DNA of 64,000 bases, from contig NZ_BDCI01000050.1 in NCBI RefSeq assembly GCF_001613425.1, forward strand, positions 89,622-153,621, read 5' to 3'. Position numbers and translations under genes: made by a program. The DNA comes from Nocardia vulneris (GTDB lineage: Bacteria > Actinomycetota > Actinomycetes > Mycobacteriales > Mycobacteriaceae). Positions 63,772-64,000 of this stretch are shown here, piece after piece (positions within the stretch are counted from its first letter, which is position 1; the number at the start of each line of letters is the position of its first letter). The notes beneath the pieces are model-generated. The model did not search any database and was not told the origin of the DNA. It was given only the letters and a program-made list of their open reading frames with translations.

Positions 63772-64000
63772 GGGGCGGGAGGCCGGTTGGGCGGCCTGCG
63801 AGACGGGCCCCCTGCGAAGCTAGGCGCGACCGCCGGGCGTCGCTCGTAGTGGCATGGAGCGCGTGCGGGGGAGGAAGGGGCGGGAGGCCGGGAACGGCCT
63901 GCGAGACGGGCCCCTGCGAAGCTAGGCGCGACCGCCGGGCGTCGCTCGTAGTGGCATGGAGCGCGTGCGGAGGCCGGGGGGGCGGGAGGCCGGAGGGCGG
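63772..64000 (+). repeat. ~105-bp tandem direct repeat (two copies plus partial third)
   Basis: Units starting GGGGCGGGAGGCCGG occur at 63772, 63877 and 63979 (period 102-105 bp). The first two share a long identical core from TGCGAGACGGGCC through GCGACCGCCGGGCGTCGCTCG to GGAGCGCGTGCGG. The third is cut by the window end. The copies differ by small indels. This looks like an intergenic repeat array rather than CRISPR, because there are no unique spacers. Confidence 0.85.

Larger units (their letters stand above)
63252..64000. other. Non-coding end region with repeats
   Basis: No convincing gene was found in this ~750-bp stretch. Short open frames have neither ribosome-binding sites nor recognisable products. 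It contains a strong inverted repeat (63474-63534) and a set of direct repeats from about 63600 onwards, best preserved from 63772 to the window end. Degenerate related copies with CTTCG-GCGC-CCGG and GCATGG elements are visible at ~63560-63620 and ~63660-63760. Confidence 0.6.

Noticed and set aside
63772..64000. Possible CRISPR array
   Set aside because: The repeat unit is ~105 bp, the copies are contiguous without unique spacers, and no cas genes are nearby.

Overview
The window reads as chromosome of a high-GC actinomycete of the Mycobacteriales, most likely a Nocardia-like organism. This placement is inferred from the uniformly GC-rich coding sequence, a Cvn conservon operon, a SigK/RskA pair next to an MPT70/MPT83-type fasciclin protein, a WS/DGAT acyltransferase, a MabA-like FabG and a eukaryote-like single-chain acetyl-CoA carboxylase. 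No rRNA, tRNA, CRISPR array, insertion sequence or prophage was seen.

Layout. 1-1538: end of a Cvn-type sensor kinase followed by its roadblock, DUF742 and P-loop partners. 1552-7785: fructosamine-kinase-like protein with an XRE/MmyB regulator, a DUF218 protein, a PucR-type regulator, a TetR regulator and an ABC1/AarF kinase. 7787-36084: a large biosynthetic gene cluster. 36346-40203: a molybdopterin oxidoreductase, RskA, SigK and a fasciclin protein, with a probable SigK promoter. 40393-45876: single-chain acyl-CoA carboxylase. 46116-63251: housekeeping and accessory genes (AfsR-like regulator, SGNH hydrolase, ABA4-like and other membrane proteins, MerR regulator, DUF4173 protein, two-component system, P1B-4 metal ATPase, ricin-type lectin, EEP hydrolase, haloacetate-dehalogenase-like hydrolase, secreted serine protease). 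63252-64000: non-coding DNA with a perfect 22-bp inverted repeat and ~105-bp tandem repeats that run off the end.

The cluster at 7.8-36.1 kb is the main interest. It looks like a highly reducing type II polyketide/fatty-acid synthase. It has two active ketosynthases, two ketosynthase-like partners without the catalytic Cys, and a pair of hot-dog dehydratases of which only one keeps the catalytic His. It also has two FabG-type ketoreductases, a FabL-type enoyl reductase, a dedicated malonyltransferase, two carrier proteins (one with a C-terminal zinc ribbon) and its own phosphopantetheinyl transferase. Predicted tailoring enzymes are two paralogous flavin monooxygenases, a desaturase/PPOX-like flavoenzyme, a B12-binding radical SAM enzyme, two SAM methyltransferases, a SRPBCC protein, a class III aminotransferase, a WS/DGAT acyltransferase and a fused pseudo-aminotransferase/aminotransferase. 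An AfsA-like protein, a LuxR regulator with a degenerate receiver and a MacB/FtsX-type ABC exporter complete it. Many genes overlap by 1-8 bases (stop/start), which implies translational coupling. The sequence supports an aminated, methylated, partly reduced acyl or polyene product that is esterified or exported. The exact structure cannot be read from the sequence.

Start codons were chosen from ribosome-binding sites, overlaps and family lengths. Where the choice is uncertain this is stated in the entry.
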